DNA of 64,000 nt, from assembly GCA_947500135.1 (NCBI GenBank), contig CANMQX010000001.1:248001-312000 (forward strand), written 5' to 3'. Origin of the DNA: an uncultured Paracoccaceae bacterium (GTDB lineage: Bacteria; Pseudomonadota; Alphaproteobacteria; Rhodobacterales; Rhodobacteraceae). Below are positions 7,926 through 16,032 of the stretch, piece after piece. The notes beneath the pieces are model-generated. The model was given only the letters and a program-made list of their open reading frames with translations. It was not told the DNA's origin and did not search any database. Numbering within the stretch: the first letter of the stretch is position 1; each line of letters opens with the position of its first letter. A program made the position numbers and the translations under genes.

Positions 7926-9008
7926 TTAGCCCATCACACGGTCACGCTGAGCGCGGTAAGCGCCTTCGGATTGCTGGATCCAGCCAGAGGATGCAGCCAT
8001 AGATGCGTTGTAGGACGCCCGCAGACGGTCATAGATGTCATCGCCATTGTATTGGTCAAGCGTTTCGCGCGCAGCAGCGCCCATCGCATCCCAAACACTG
8101 TCAGGGAATTCCAGAACCTTCACGCCACCGGCCTGCAGACGCTGCAGGGCAGAACCGTTATTGTTCATGAACTGTGCCAGGTTCCACTGATGTGCTTCAC
8201 CAGATGCGATCTCGATGATCTTCTGATGCTCGGGGCTCAGGCTCTCCCACACGTCAAGGTTTGTGGCCAGCGACAGCGCCGCGCCCGGCTCGTGCATACC
8301 AGCAGTGTAGTAGAACTTGGTGATTTCCTGGAAGCCGGCTTTTTCATCCGCCCATGGGCCGATCCACTCCGTGCCGTCAATCGCACCGGATGCCAGCGCC
8401 TGATACACTTCCGCACCGGGAAGGTTCTGCACAGATGCGCCCATCTTGCCCAATGCTTCGCCACCCAGACCGGGCATACGGAATTTCAGACCCTGGAAAT
8501 CTTCTGGCCCAGCGATTTCCTTGCTAAACCAGCCACCAGCTTGTGGGCCTGTGTTACCGGCAAGGAAAGATTTCAGACCAAAGATCGAGCCAAGCTCATC
8601 ATGGAACCCCTGACCTTCGCCCTGATAATACCAGTTGCTGATTTCCTGCGGCGTCATACCAAATGGCACCGACGTAAAGAACGCATAGCCCGGATGCTGA
8701 CCGACAAAGTAGTAGTCAGCGCCGTGATACATATCCGCCTGACCAGAGGTCACAGCGTCAAACACTTCAAACGCACCAACAAGCTCGCCAGCGGCCTTCA
8801 GATCAATGGTCAGTGACCCGCCCGACAGCGCCGTGATCGTGTCTGCAGCGCGTTGTGCCGCATCATGCACACCGGCAAGACCCCGGCCCCATGTGGTGAC
8901 CAGCGTCAGTGTGCGATTGCCCTGCGCATAGGCCGGTGCGGCCAATGCTGTTGCAGCTGCGGCACCGCCACCAAGTGCTGAGTTTTTAAGAAAAGAACGA
9001 CGATCCAT
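7926..9008 (-). CDS. TRAP transporter substrate-binding protein, TakP-like
   Basis: A 360-residue periplasmic binding protein with a Tat-type signal (MDRRSFLKNSALGGG, twin Arg at 3-4, cleavage near AYA/Q at ~28). The mature part matches the DctP/TakP family: NTGPQAGGWFSKEI, a GLKFRMPGLGGEALGKMGAS segment and GAIDGTEWIGPWADEKAGF. TakP from Rhodobacter binds pyruvate and other 2-oxo acids, so an alpha-keto acid or related carboxylate is the best guess. I chose ATG 9008 because a GGGAGG box sits 8 bases upstream; the longer reading frame to 9038 adds ten residues in front of the Tat signal. First gene of the transporter operon, divergent from a two-component system. Confidence 0.9.
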   Translation of the reverse strand: MDRRSFLKNSALGGGAAAATALAAPAYAQGNRTLTLVTTWGRGLAGVHDAAQRAADTITALSGGSLTIDLKAAGELVGAFEVFDAVTSGQADMYHGADYYFVGQHPGYAFFTSVPFGMTPQEISNWYYQGEGQGFHDELGSIFGLKSFLAGNTGPQAGGWFSKEIAGPEDFQGLKFRMPGLGGEALGKMGASVQNLPGAEVYQALASGAIDGTEWIGPWADEKAGFQEITKFYYTAGMHEPGAALSLATNLDVWESLSPEHQKIIEIASGEAHQWNLAQFMNNNGSALQRLQAGGVKVLEFPDSVWDAMGAAARETLDQYNGDDIYDRLRASYNASMAASSGWIQQSEGAYRAQRDRVMG

Positions 9009-9106
9009 AGAGTAACCTCCCAAAGTTTTGTCCCCCACCCGACTTTTCAGGCAAAGACAGATCGATTTCGTGAGCGCAGGTTAGCCCGCGCGTTTATGTT
9101 GGAAAA

Positions 9107-9122
9107 TACGTAGTACTGCGTA
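9107..9122. promoter_or_regulatory. Candidate response-regulator site TACGTAGTACTGCGTA
   Basis: An imperfect 16-base palindrome: arms TACGTAGT and ACTGCGTA, one mismatched pair. It lies in the divergent region, 99-114 bases before the takP-like start and about 132 bases before the kinase gene. NarL/FixJ-type regulators bind palindromes of this size, and such a regulator is encoded next door. Binding is inference. Confidence 0.45.
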
Positions 9123-9253
9123 GAAAACACGATTTTGTCACAATTTTTGACCAATTGCGCCATCAGTTTACACGCTAACACTCATCACACCCATAGGCAG
9201 AACACCCTGTTGATGTTTGATTCGCAAGCGATTCGCGCGTATCGCTCTTGCAT

Positions 9254-10675
9254 ATGTTCGGGTTCATCTCGCGGCTTCGCGACAATATCAGCATCACCTA
9301 TGGCCAGAAGGTTTTTCTTTTGGCCACGCTGCCATTGATCGTGGCGGTGTTCCTGATTTTTCTTGTCGTAACGGCTGAGTCGCGGCAACTAGCCGAACGC
9401 GAAATCCAAGCGCTTGAAACCCAGTTGATCGAAACCAAGCGCGCAGAGCTCAAGAACTACCTGTCCATCGCGCGCACCGCATTCGTGAATACCTATGGCC
9501 GGGCGGCCCCGGATGATGAAGCAGCCAAACTGGCCGTGACAAGAGAGCTTTCAGCGATGCTTTATGGGCAGGATGGCTATTTCTTTGTGTTCGATTATGA
9601 CGGCAATAACCTTGTGGCACCCCGGCAAACCTTTCTGATCGGCAAAAATTGGACGGGTTTGAACGACCTCAACGGAACGCCAATCACTGACGAACTGATC
9701 CGAATTGCGCGCAGCGGTGGCGGCTACCACAGCTTTGACTGGCCAAAACCCTCTACCGGGGCAAATGAACGGATCATTGTATATGTGAACGGATTGCAGG
9801 ACTGGCGCTGGGTAATTGGCACCGGCGTCTATATCGACGACGTGCTGGAAAACGTCGCCGCCGCCCGCGCCGATGTCGAAGCACGGATCAGGCGCACCTC
9901 GGTATATATCGTCGCCATCGCCATTGCCGCGCTATTTGGGGTTTTCACCACGGGGATGTTCCTCAACATCCGCGAACGGCGGCTGGCTGACGCCAAGTTG
10001 AAAGATCTGACCCAACGGATCATCGACACCCAAGAGGAAGAGCGCGGCAGGGTCGCGCGCGAATTGCATGACGGGATCAGCCAGATGCTTGTCGGGGTGC
10101 GCTACGCGCTGGAATTGGCGCGACGTAAAATGGGGCAAAGCGACAGTTTGAACAAGGGGATCGATGGGCTGGGCTCTGCCATTCAGGAGGTCAGACGGAT
10201 CAGCCGCGACCTGCGCCCCGGCGTGTTGGATGATCTGGGGCTAGGTCCTGCCCTGCAGGCGCTGACGGATGATTTCAGCAAACGCACCGGCATCCATTGC
10301 GAATTCGAAACGGTTGTGTTTCGCAACCGGCTGGACGAAGAAGCGCGCATCGCGCTTTACCGGATCGCGCAAGAGGCGCTGACAAATATCGAACGACATG
10401 CGGAAGCCACGAATGTTGAAATCTCTCTCAAAGGACACCGTAAGGGGGCAATGCTGAAAGTATTCGACAACGGCAAAGGCATGATCTGGCCGCAACCGGC
10501 AAGGCGATCCAGAGGGTTGGGCCTGCGCAATATGCAGGAACGGATCGAACAACTGGGCGGTTCTCTGCGGATCCTGTCCTGCGACACCGGCACCGTGATC
10601 GAGGCGCAAGTCCCGCTCACTCATATGCTCAGCCCGCAAAAACCGGCAGCACAACCCAAGAAGGAAAGCGCATGA
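9254..10675 (+). CDS. Cache-domain sensor histidine kinase (NarL-type partner)
   Basis: A 473-residue inner-membrane kinase. There is a transmembrane helix at about residues 19-41, then a periplasmic single-cache domain (about 45-210) with the GQDGYFFVFDYDGNNLV segment typical of sCache_2. A second helix lies at about 217-238. The cytoplasmic part has a HisKA_3 box (EEERGRVARELHDGISQ, phospho-His in RELHDG) and an ATPase domain with IAQEALTNIERHA (N box) and DNGKGM. Related cache kinases sense small carboxylates. I chose ATG 9254 over the in-frame TTG at 9248. Its stop overlaps the regulator start by four bases (ATGA), so the two are translationally coupled. Position suggests control of the divergent TRAP operon. 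Confidence 0.9.
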   Translation: MFGFISRLRDNISITYGQKVFLLATLPLIVAVFLIFLVVTAESRQLAEREIQALETQLIETKRAELKNYLSIARTAFVNTYGRAAPDDEAAKLAVTRELSAMLYGQDGYFFVFDYDGNNLVAPRQTFLIGKNWTGLNDLNGTPITDELIRIARSGGGYHSFDWPKPSTGANERIIVYVNGLQDWRWVIGTGVYIDDVLENVAAARADVEARIRRTSVYIVAIAIAALFGVFTTGMFLNIRERRLADAKLKDLTQRIIDTQEEERGRVARELHDGISQMLVGVRYALELARRKMGQSDSLNKGIDGLGSAIQEVRRISRDLRPGVLDDLGLGPALQALTDDFSKRTGIHCEFETVVFRNRLDEEARIALYRIAQEALTNIERHAEATNVEISLKGHRKGAMLKVFDNGKGMIWPQPARRSRGLGLRNMQERIEQLGGSLRILSCDTGTVIEAQVPLTHMLSPQKPAAQPKKESA

Positions 10676-11304
10676 CAATCCGCGTTCTGATTGTCGATGA
10701 CCACCCGATGGTCACCGACGGGATCGAGGCGATCCTTGAAACCTACGATGATATCGACGTCGTTGGCACATTGAATAATGGGCAAGAGGCGGTGGACCGG
10801 GTCAACGAACTGGCTCCGGATATCATTCTGCTGGACCTGAACATGCCGGGTCTGTCCGGACTGATCGCGACCGAAATGATATTGGAGGCACGGCCAGAGA
10901 CACGGATTGTCATCCTATCGATGCATGATAGCCCGGAATACATCTCAACCGCACTTAGCCACGGGGCAAAGGGGTATATCCTCAAGGACGTGCCTACAGA
11001 TGAAATCCGCACGGCCATCGACACGGTCATGCAAGGCGGCGAATACATGTGTACCGGGGCAAAAGGGTCTTTAAAGCCGAAAATCAGCGACGGGCGCGAG
11101 ACGCTGACCAACCGCGAACAGATGATCCTGCTGGAATTGGCACAAGGGCAGTCCAACAAGGATGTGGCCAACACGCTGAATATCTCTGTGCGGACGGTGG
11201 AAACCCATCGCAACAATATCAAGCGCAAGCTGGGGATCAGTTCAACAGCCGGGCTGACACGCTACGCGCTGGAACACGGCGTGCTGCAGGGGACAGGCAT
11301 CTGA
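10672..11304 (+). CDS. NarL/FixJ-family response regulator
   Basis: A 210-residue cytoplasmic transcription factor. The receiver domain (1-120) has the acidic pair in LIVDDHPMVTDG and the phospho-Asp in LLDLNMPGLSG (about residue 55), plus the lysine of GYILKDVP. The LuxR-type helix-turn-helix (about 145-205) reads LTNREQMILLELAQGQSNKD followed by VRTVETHRNNIKRKLG. It is the cognate partner of the overlapping kinase gene. The palindrome at 9107-9122 upstream of the TRAP operon is a natural candidate target. Confidence 0.93.
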   Translation: MTIRVLIVDDHPMVTDGIEAILETYDDIDVVGTLNNGQEAVDRVNELAPDIILLDLNMPGLSGLIATEMILEARPETRIVILSMHDSPEYISTALSHGAKGYILKDVPTDEIRTAIDTVMQGGEYMCTGAKGSLKPKISDGRETLTNREQMILLELAQGQSNKDVANTLNISVRTVETHRNNIKRKLGISSTAGLTRYALEHGVLQGTGI

Positions 11305-11531
11305 CAACCCGGCGATTGCCGCAATGCGCGCATCAATCTGGGCGCAACCGGTCAGCAGATGCGTAAATTTTTTGCAATCGGCGGGCAAGCTGCGCATTTT
11401 GTTTGCAAATATAGTATCAGCACAAACCCGCCCTAGATTCGCCTAATTGGTAAGGCCGGTTATCCACGACAGTTTTCAGTGTCAGTGTTTTTGTTTTCCA
11501 CCACATCCCAGTCGATAACAGGAGCAGACCT

Positions 11532-12614
11532 TTGAAAAACCCTTCCGTCAGTTGTTGTGCCCTATCCGCAATCGCCATCGCGGCGGCCTTCACAACAATC
11601 AGCACCGGTGCCGCAGCGCAGGAATGCGGCAGCACCTACCGCATTCAATCCGGCGATACATTGTCAAAAATTGCTGCCACCGTCTACAATGATCCCGGCA
11701 GTTTCCAGATCATCTACAGCGCCAATTCAGACGTCATTGGCCCCAATCCCGGCTTGATCACGGTTGGTATGGCTCTTGAGATCCCCTGCCTGGGTGATGT
11801 CACGGCGTCGACCGCCGCGTCATTCCGGCCTGAACCAACTGTTGAACAGCTGCCCGCACCAGACCTCGATCAAATCCGCATCGTGCAGGGTACCGGATGG
11901 GCGCCTTTCTCTGACGAAGATCAGGAACAAGGCGGCATGCTCACAGAAATTGCAAATGTCGCAATGACAAATGCAGCCGAAGCAACACCATACAAGATCG
12001 ATTTTGTGAATGATTGGGGCGCACATCTTAACCCGTTGATCACTGACCATGCCTATGACTTCAGCCTTGGCTGGTTCAAACCAAACTGCGAACAAATCGC
12101 CCGCCTTGGCGAGGATTCGCAGTTCCGGTGCAACAACTTCGACTGGTCCGAACCAATGTTCGAACAGGTCTTCGGCTATTACAACCGTGCGTCGGAACCT
12201 GCGCTGACATCTTATGCCGACATGCTGGGCAAAACCATCTGTCGTCCCGCTGGCTACGCAACATTCCAGTTGGAAGAAAACGATCTGAAAGAACCCAACA
12301 TCGTTCTTGAACGCCCCGCAGAGGTGAACACCTGTTTCGAAGGTTTGGCCAACGGCACATATGACGCCGTTGCACTCGCCGTGGACACGGCAGAGGGCGC
12401 GATGGTCGAAACCGGCACAGCAGCCGCGATCCGCTACAATGAAAACCTAAGCCAGGTGCTGACCCTGCATGCAGTCATCGCCAAGAACCACCCGCAAGGC
12501 CAGGAAATGCTAACCGAATTCAACTCGGGCTTGGCGGCCATCAAGGAAACCGGCCAATGGTTTGAAATCGTGCGCCGTCATTTGACAGAGCATCGGGCCA
12601 AAACCCAAGGCTAA
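11532..12614 (+). CDS. LysM domain fused to a family-3 solute-binding domain
   Basis: A 360-residue exported protein. The signal peptide covers about residues 1-30 (cleavage near AAA/QEC). A LysM motif follows at about 36-85 (YRIQSGDTLSKIAATVYNDP and MALEIPC), which in other proteins binds peptidoglycan glycan. Residues ~105-355 resemble a bacterial extracellular amino-acid-binding fold (SBP_bac_3), with paired cysteines that may form disulfides. No permease or ATPase gene is adjacent, so it may be a wall-anchored binding protein or a sensor rather than part of a classic ABC importer. The start is TTG 11532, behind GGAG at 11521-11524; no ATG lies close enough to leave a full signal peptide. 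A strong terminator follows. Confidence 0.75.
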   Translation: MKNPSVSCCALSAIAIAAAFTTISTGAAAQECGSTYRIQSGDTLSKIAATVYNDPGSFQIIYSANSDVIGPNPGLITVGMALEIPCLGDVTASTAASFRPEPTVEQLPAPDLDQIRIVQGTGWAPFSDEDQEQGGMLTEIANVAMTNAAEATPYKIDFVNDWGAHLNPLITDHAYDFSLGWFKPNCEQIARLGEDSQFRCNNFDWSEPMFEQVFGYYNRASEPALTSYADMLGKTICRPAGYATFQLEENDLKEPNIVLERPAEVNTCFEGLANGTYDAVALAVDTAEGAMVETGTAAAIRYNENLSQVLTLHAVIAKNHPQGQEMLTEFNSGLAAIKETGQWFEIVRRHLTEHRAKTQG

Positions 12615-12627
12615 TCAGCGCTTTAGA

Positions 12628-12657
12628 CGAGGCCGCGTTTCGACGCGGCCTCGTTTT
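12628..12657 (+). terminator. Rho-independent terminator after the LysM-binding fusion
   Basis: CGAGGCCGCGT (12628-12638) pairs perfectly with ACGCGGCCTCG (12643-12653) around a TTCG tetraloop, followed by TTTT. Confidence 0.85.
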
Positions 12658-12749
12658 ATTTGACGTCACGCGGTCGTGTGCGCTTGTCGTTTGAAATTGC
12701 CGGATGGTTGGCGGATAACCCCCTGGAACCGCAATTTCCGGAGAACGCA

Positions 12750-13619
12750 ATGACCGACACCCCCGCCTACACCCCGCCGAAAACCTGGACATGGGACGCC
12801 GAAAGCGGTGGACAGTTCGCCAATATCAACCGTCCTGTCGCGGGGCCTACCCATGACAAGGATCTGCCCGTCGGCGAACACCCCCTGCAGCTTTATTCGC
12901 TGGCCACACCCAACGGGGTCAAGGTCACGGTCATGCTGGAAGAACTGCTTGAGGCCGGACATGACGCCGAATACGACGCGTGGCTGATCAATATTCAGGA
13001 AGGCGACCAGTTCGGCAGCGGCTTTGTCGACATCAACCCCAACTCCAAAATCCCCGCCCTGATGGATCGCGGCACCGGCACGCGAGTGTTCGAAAGCGGC
13101 GCAATCCTGCTCTATCTGGCCGAAAAATTCGGGGCGTTCCTGCCCAAGGACGCCAAGAACCGGACAGAAGCGCTAAACTGGCTCTTCTGGCTGCAAGGCT
13201 CTGCACCCTATCTTGGCGGTGGCTTTGGTCATTTTTACGCCTACGCCCCGGAAAAGTTCGAATACCCGATCAACCGCTTCGCAATGGAGGCAAAGCGCCA
13301 GCTTGATGTGTTGGACCGCAACCTTGCCGACCGGGCGTTCCTTGCAGGCGATGAATATTCAATCGCCGATATCGCGACCGCGCCTTGGTACGGTGCGCTG
13401 GTCAAAGGGTTGGTTTATGACGCGGCAGAATTCCTTGACGTGACTTCATACACCCATGTGAACCGTTGGACAGATACCGTATTCGCTCGCCCCGGCTTCC
13501 AACGTGGCAAGATGGTGAACCGGGCGTGGGGCGAAGACAGCCAGCAGCTACGCGAGCGCCATGCGGCATCGGATTTTGACACCAAGACATGGGACAAGAT
13601 CAGACCGGCAGACGAATAA
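12750..13619 (+). CDS. yghU: YghU-like glutathione S-transferase
   Basis: A 289-residue cytoplasmic protein of the YghU/Nu-class GST group, which binds glutathione and shows disulfide-bond reductase activity. The family N-terminal extension is present (PPKTWTWD, NINRPVAGPT), then the thioredoxin-like domain (LYSLATPNGVKVTVMLEEL; NPNSKIPALMD; FESGAILLYLAEKFG) and the all-helical domain (about 140-275, with EYSIADIATAPWYG). The start is ATG 12750 with TTCCGGAGA just upstream; the longer frame to 12660 has no support. Single-gene unit bounded by a terminator upstream and an inverted repeat downstream. Confidence 0.92.
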   Translation: MTDTPAYTPPKTWTWDAESGGQFANINRPVAGPTHDKDLPVGEHPLQLYSLATPNGVKVTVMLEELLEAGHDAEYDAWLINIQEGDQFGSGFVDINPNSKIPALMDRGTGTRVFESGAILLYLAEKFGAFLPKDAKNRTEALNWLFWLQGSAPYLGGGFGHFYAYAPEKFEYPINRFAMEAKRQLDVLDRNLADRAFLAGDEYSIADIATAPWYGALVKGLVYDAAEFLDVTSYTHVNRWTDTVFARPGFQRGKMVNRAWGEDSQQLRERHAASDFDTKTWDKIRPADE

Positions 13620-13640
13620 AACTTGACCGAAATGCAATCA

Positions 13641-13668
13641 CCGCTCACGATCACGCAGTCGTGAGCGG
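13641..13668 (+). terminator. Hairpin after the yghU-like gene
   Basis: CCGCTCACGA (13641-13650) pairs perfectly with TCGTGAGCGG (13659-13668), loop of eight. No T run follows, so it may be a Rho-assisted end or a protein site in the promoter of the desaturase gene. Confidence 0.45.
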
Positions 13669-13710
13669 GTTGATCCGCGCGATTCCCTGAAATGGAATGA
13701 AAGGCCGGGT

Positions 13711-14637
13711 TTGAACACGGGTTTTTTGCGGACAGAGCGGGCAACAATGGCCCTCATCATCGCATGCTACGGGCTGTGGACCGGCGCGGGGCTTTTATGG
13801 ACAACGGCATTTTGGCTGCCCGGATTGCTCGCCCTGCCGATACTCGCCGCCTTTCACACCTCGCTGCAACACGAAGCCATCCATGATCACCCCACACGGT
13901 CACGCTTTGTAAACGAAGCTTTGGTCAGCCTGCCCTTGGCCGTCATCTTTCCCTTTCGGCGCTACCGCGACCTGCATCTGCAACATCACCGCGACGAACA
14001 TCTGACCGACCCGTTCGAGGATCCTGAAAGCTACTTCTGGTGCGAAAACGACGTGCGGCAGATGAATGATTTTCAACGGCATATCTTTGCGCTCAACAAC
14101 ACCTTCGTCGGGCGGCTGCTGATCGGACCGCTGCTGACGATGATCGGCTTTGCACGCACTGAATGGTGGCGGTTGCGTGACGGACAACCGGGGATCAGGG
14201 CGGCATGGGGGCTGCACGCTGCCGGGCTTGTTGTTCTGGCCGGCATTCTGACGCAAGTCTTTCAAATGCCGCTCTGGGTCTACTTCCTTTGTGTGGTCTA
14301 CCCCGCCCTTTCGCTGACCGCGATGCGCGCCTATGCCGAACATCAGGCGGCCGAGAATGTTGGCGCGCGTTCTGCCATTGTTGAGGCGCACCCGGTACTC
14401 GCCCTGCTCTACCTCAACAACAACCTGCATATCGTCCACCACGCCAACCCACGCACCCCGTGGTACGACCTGCCAGCACTTTATGCAGAGCGGCGGCAGC
14501 AATTCCTGTCCGCGAATGAAAACACGTTGTTTCTGGGCTATCGCGATATCGCCAAAAGGTTCGCGTTTGCGGTGAAACAACCCGTACAGCATCCGTTCAT
14601 CGGGCAGTCGGAAACGCCGCCTCAAGATAGCAACTAA
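13711..14637 (+). CDS. Membrane fatty acid desaturase family protein
   Basis: A 308-residue membrane di-iron protein. The three histidine clusters of the family are visible: HEAIHDH (about residue 52-58), HLQHHRDEH (about 90-98) and HIVHHANP (about 243-250). Four to six hydrophobic segments lie between them. The family introduces double bonds or hydroxyl groups into acyl chains or related lipids at the cytoplasmic face; the precise substrate is unknown. I used TTG 13711, with AAAGG upstream; an in-frame ATG at 13747 would remove 12 residues and is the alternative. No linked lipid genes nearby. Confidence 0.85.
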   Translation: MNTGFLRTERATMALIIACYGLWTGAGLLWTTAFWLPGLLALPILAAFHTSLQHEAIHDHPTRSRFVNEALVSLPLAVIFPFRRYRDLHLQHHRDEHLTDPFEDPESYFWCENDVRQMNDFQRHIFALNNTFVGRLLIGPLLTMIGFARTEWWRLRDGQPGIRAAWGLHAAGLVVLAGILTQVFQMPLWVYFLCVVYPALSLTAMRAYAEHQAAENVGARSAIVEAHPVLALLYLNNNLHIVHHANPRTPWYDLPALYAERRQQFLSANENTLFLGYRDIAKRFAFAVKQPVQHPFIGQSETPPQDSN

Positions 14638-15054
14638 TCACACGATTTGGACGCGTTTCAACCACAGGTAGTTGGGCTGATCTGCTTGACTCAAACGTCA
14701 TGGGCCGCAAGCAATAGGCGGTTTTTCGCATAAAATTTGTCGGAAATTAGACCTTTTTCAGAACACCTACCAAAACGGTTCGATCCAATTTTTTCCTGAA
14801 AAATGATTGACGTAGCGTTAAAGTAACAAATTGGCACCAAGCACTTTGCCATATTTGGCAGGGTAACAGGCGCGTGATCGGCAAAAACACGCCTATTACA
14901 AGGGGCGCAAATCAAGACGCTTGATCGGTTAATATCTGTCGCTCCTAGATAGGGGTCTGTTCCACGTTAGCGAGTTCACGTGTGTCCCAATACGGTACCC
15001 ACACCACTCAATTGTCAGAAGATGGGGCCCTTCTGACAGGACTTGGGGACGAAT
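14638..15054. other. 417-base intergenic region, AT-rich, with one hairpin
   Basis: No convincing gene. The stretch is visibly richer in A and T than its neighbours, especially 14730-14840. A TTGACG at 14809-14814 could be a -35 element, but I see no good -10 at the right distance. A perfect hairpin sits at its right end (separate entry). Confidence 0.4.
15013..15038 (+). promoter_or_regulatory. Hairpin just upstream of the ribosome-binding site
   Basis: TGTCAGAAG (15013-15021) pairs perfectly with CTTCTGACA (15030-15038), loop of eight. It ends six bases before the GGGGA box that serves ATG 15055. It could modulate translation or stability of the following message. Confidence 0.45.
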
Positions 15055-15693
15055 ATGAATCTCTCAGAACTGATGCTTGCACTGACAAGCGATCCAGAAC
15101 AAATGACGCGCAATATCCTACGGATTGTTCACTTCATCGGCTTGGCGCTTGGGCTGGGCGCAGCCATGTTGCTGGACCTGATGATCCTGCAATATCTCCC
15201 GGGGCGCGTCATTACCAAACAGAATTTCGATTTCATCAGCTTCTGCTCCGACATCGTGGCGGCAGGATTACGGCTGCTATGGATCACCGGGCTTGGGTTT
15301 CTGCTGTTCTACTGGACGTATGAGCCGATCAATCTGACCAATGACAAGATTTGGGCGAAGATGGCAATCGTTGTGATCCTGACAACCAATGGCTACTTCA
15401 TCCATCGAACTGTCCTGCCCTTCCTGAAGGGACAGATGGGCAAAACGATGCTGCAGGGGACAACGCGCAAGCAACAGCATCTTTTGGTCAGCGCGGGGAT
15501 CATCTCCTGCGTGTCATGGTTCGGGCCACTCTTCATTGCCAACATGCCGCAGTTGAACTTCGACGTACCGATGCTGCAAATCCTCGGGGTTTATGCGCTG
15601 GTTCTAGCAACGGTTTTTACGGTGGTGCATCTGGTGCTGCACACATCCGCAAATCAGGCAGAGCGTGACCAGGGGGCCTATCAGATAAACTAA
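15055..15693 (+). CDS. Uncharacterised integral membrane protein
   Basis: A 212-residue protein with about five hydrophobic helices (near residues 22-45, 62-88, 98-115, 145-165, 175-197). Histidines lie at helix ends (IVHFIGLALGLG near 27; GYFIHRTVLPF near 110; TVVHLVLHT near 193), an arrangement seen in some haem-binding membrane families, but I cannot assign a family. ATG 15055 follows a GGGGA box; the in-frame TTG at 15043 lies before that box. A 12-base hairpin follows the stop. No operon partner. Confidence 0.65.
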   Translation: MNLSELMLALTSDPEQMTRNILRIVHFIGLALGLGAAMLLDLMILQYLPGRVITKQNFDFISFCSDIVAAGLRLLWITGLGFLLFYWTYEPINLTNDKIWAKMAIVVILTTNGYFIHRTVLPFLKGQMGKTMLQGTTRKQQHLLVSAGIISCVSWFGPLFIANMPQLNFDVPMLQILGVYALVLATVFTVVHLVLHTSANQAERDQGAYQIN

Positions 15694-15702
15694 CAACATC
15701 AT

Positions 15703-15733
15703 GTGGAATGACGGCATACATCCGTCATTCCAC
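15703..15733 (+). terminator. Hairpin after the membrane-protein gene
   Basis: GTGGAATGACGG (15703-15714) pairs perfectly with CCGTCATTCCAC (15722-15733), loop of seven. C-rich rather than T-rich sequence follows, so factor-dependent termination or RNA end protection is likely. Confidence 0.5.
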
Positions 15734-15841
15734 CCCCAGATTGACGCCAATTAGCCTTGGTCAAGTTTCGTCAAACAAGCATCACTCGAAATAAAGTTGC
15801 GATTTTCTGCCGTATTGCGACATTTTCTCCACCTTGTGGTG

Positions 15842-15870
15842 TTGACCCCCCTGCAGACGCAGATTAAGTT
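15842..15870 (+). promoter_or_regulatory. Candidate promoter of the ilvIH operon
   Basis: TTGACC at 15842-15847 and TAAGTT at 15865-15870, with a 17-base spacer, fit a sigma-70 promoter (good -35, weak -10). Transcription would begin a few bases before the leader peptide gene at 15893. Confidence 0.5.
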
Positions 15871-15892
15871 CGCGCTACGCAAAGGAACCCCG

Positions 15893-15940
15893 ATGAATAA
15901 CGTCGTACTAATCGTAGGAAAACAGCGCATGGGCCGGTAA
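15893..15940 (+). CDS. ilvIH attenuator leader peptide
   Basis: A 15-codon reading frame, MNNVVLIVGKQRMGR, with an AAAGGA box seven bases before its ATG. Codons 4-8 are Val-Val-Leu-Ile-Val, the three end products of the pathway encoded downstream, which is the hallmark of a translation-controlled attenuator. The end of the frame (GCGCATGGG, 15925-15933) is complementary to CCCATGCGC (15959-15967), which touches the terminator. Ribosome stalling at the Val/Leu/Ile run when charged tRNAs are scarce would change which hairpin forms. The peptide itself probably has no other role. Confidence 0.78.
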   Translation: MNNVVLIVGKQRMGR

Positions 15941-15967
15941 CGGTGAAACCATAACGATCCCATGCGC
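15925..15967 (+). promoter_or_regulatory. Upstream hairpin of the ilvIH attenuator
   Basis: GCGCATGGG (15925-15933) pairs perfectly with CCCATGCGC (15959-15967). The 5' arm lies inside the leader peptide codons and the 3' arm shares one base with the terminator stem. It may be the antiterminator or the pause hairpin; with so little overlap the exact switch is not settled by inspection. Confidence 0.6.
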
Positions 15968-15992
15968 CCCCGACATCCTCGGGGGTTTTTTT
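15967..15992 (+). terminator. Attenuator terminator before ilvI
   Basis: CCCCCGA (15967-15973) pairs perfectly with TCGGGGG (15979-15985), loop CATCC, followed by seven Ts. It is a canonical Rho-independent terminator placed between the leader peptide and ilvI (start 16033). Confidence 0.88.
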
Positions 15993-16032
15993 GTGACTGA
16001 ACGAAAACACTGACGCGAAGGACGCGAGAAAA

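Noticed and set aside
7851-8816. 321-codon plus-strand frame across the TRAP binding-protein gene
   Set aside because: Antisense shadow of a clear periplasmic binding protein; product has no recognisable domain.
14691-14915. 74-codon minus-strand frame in the AT-rich gap
   Set aside because: No ribosome-binding site and no neighbour to join; composition looks intergenic.
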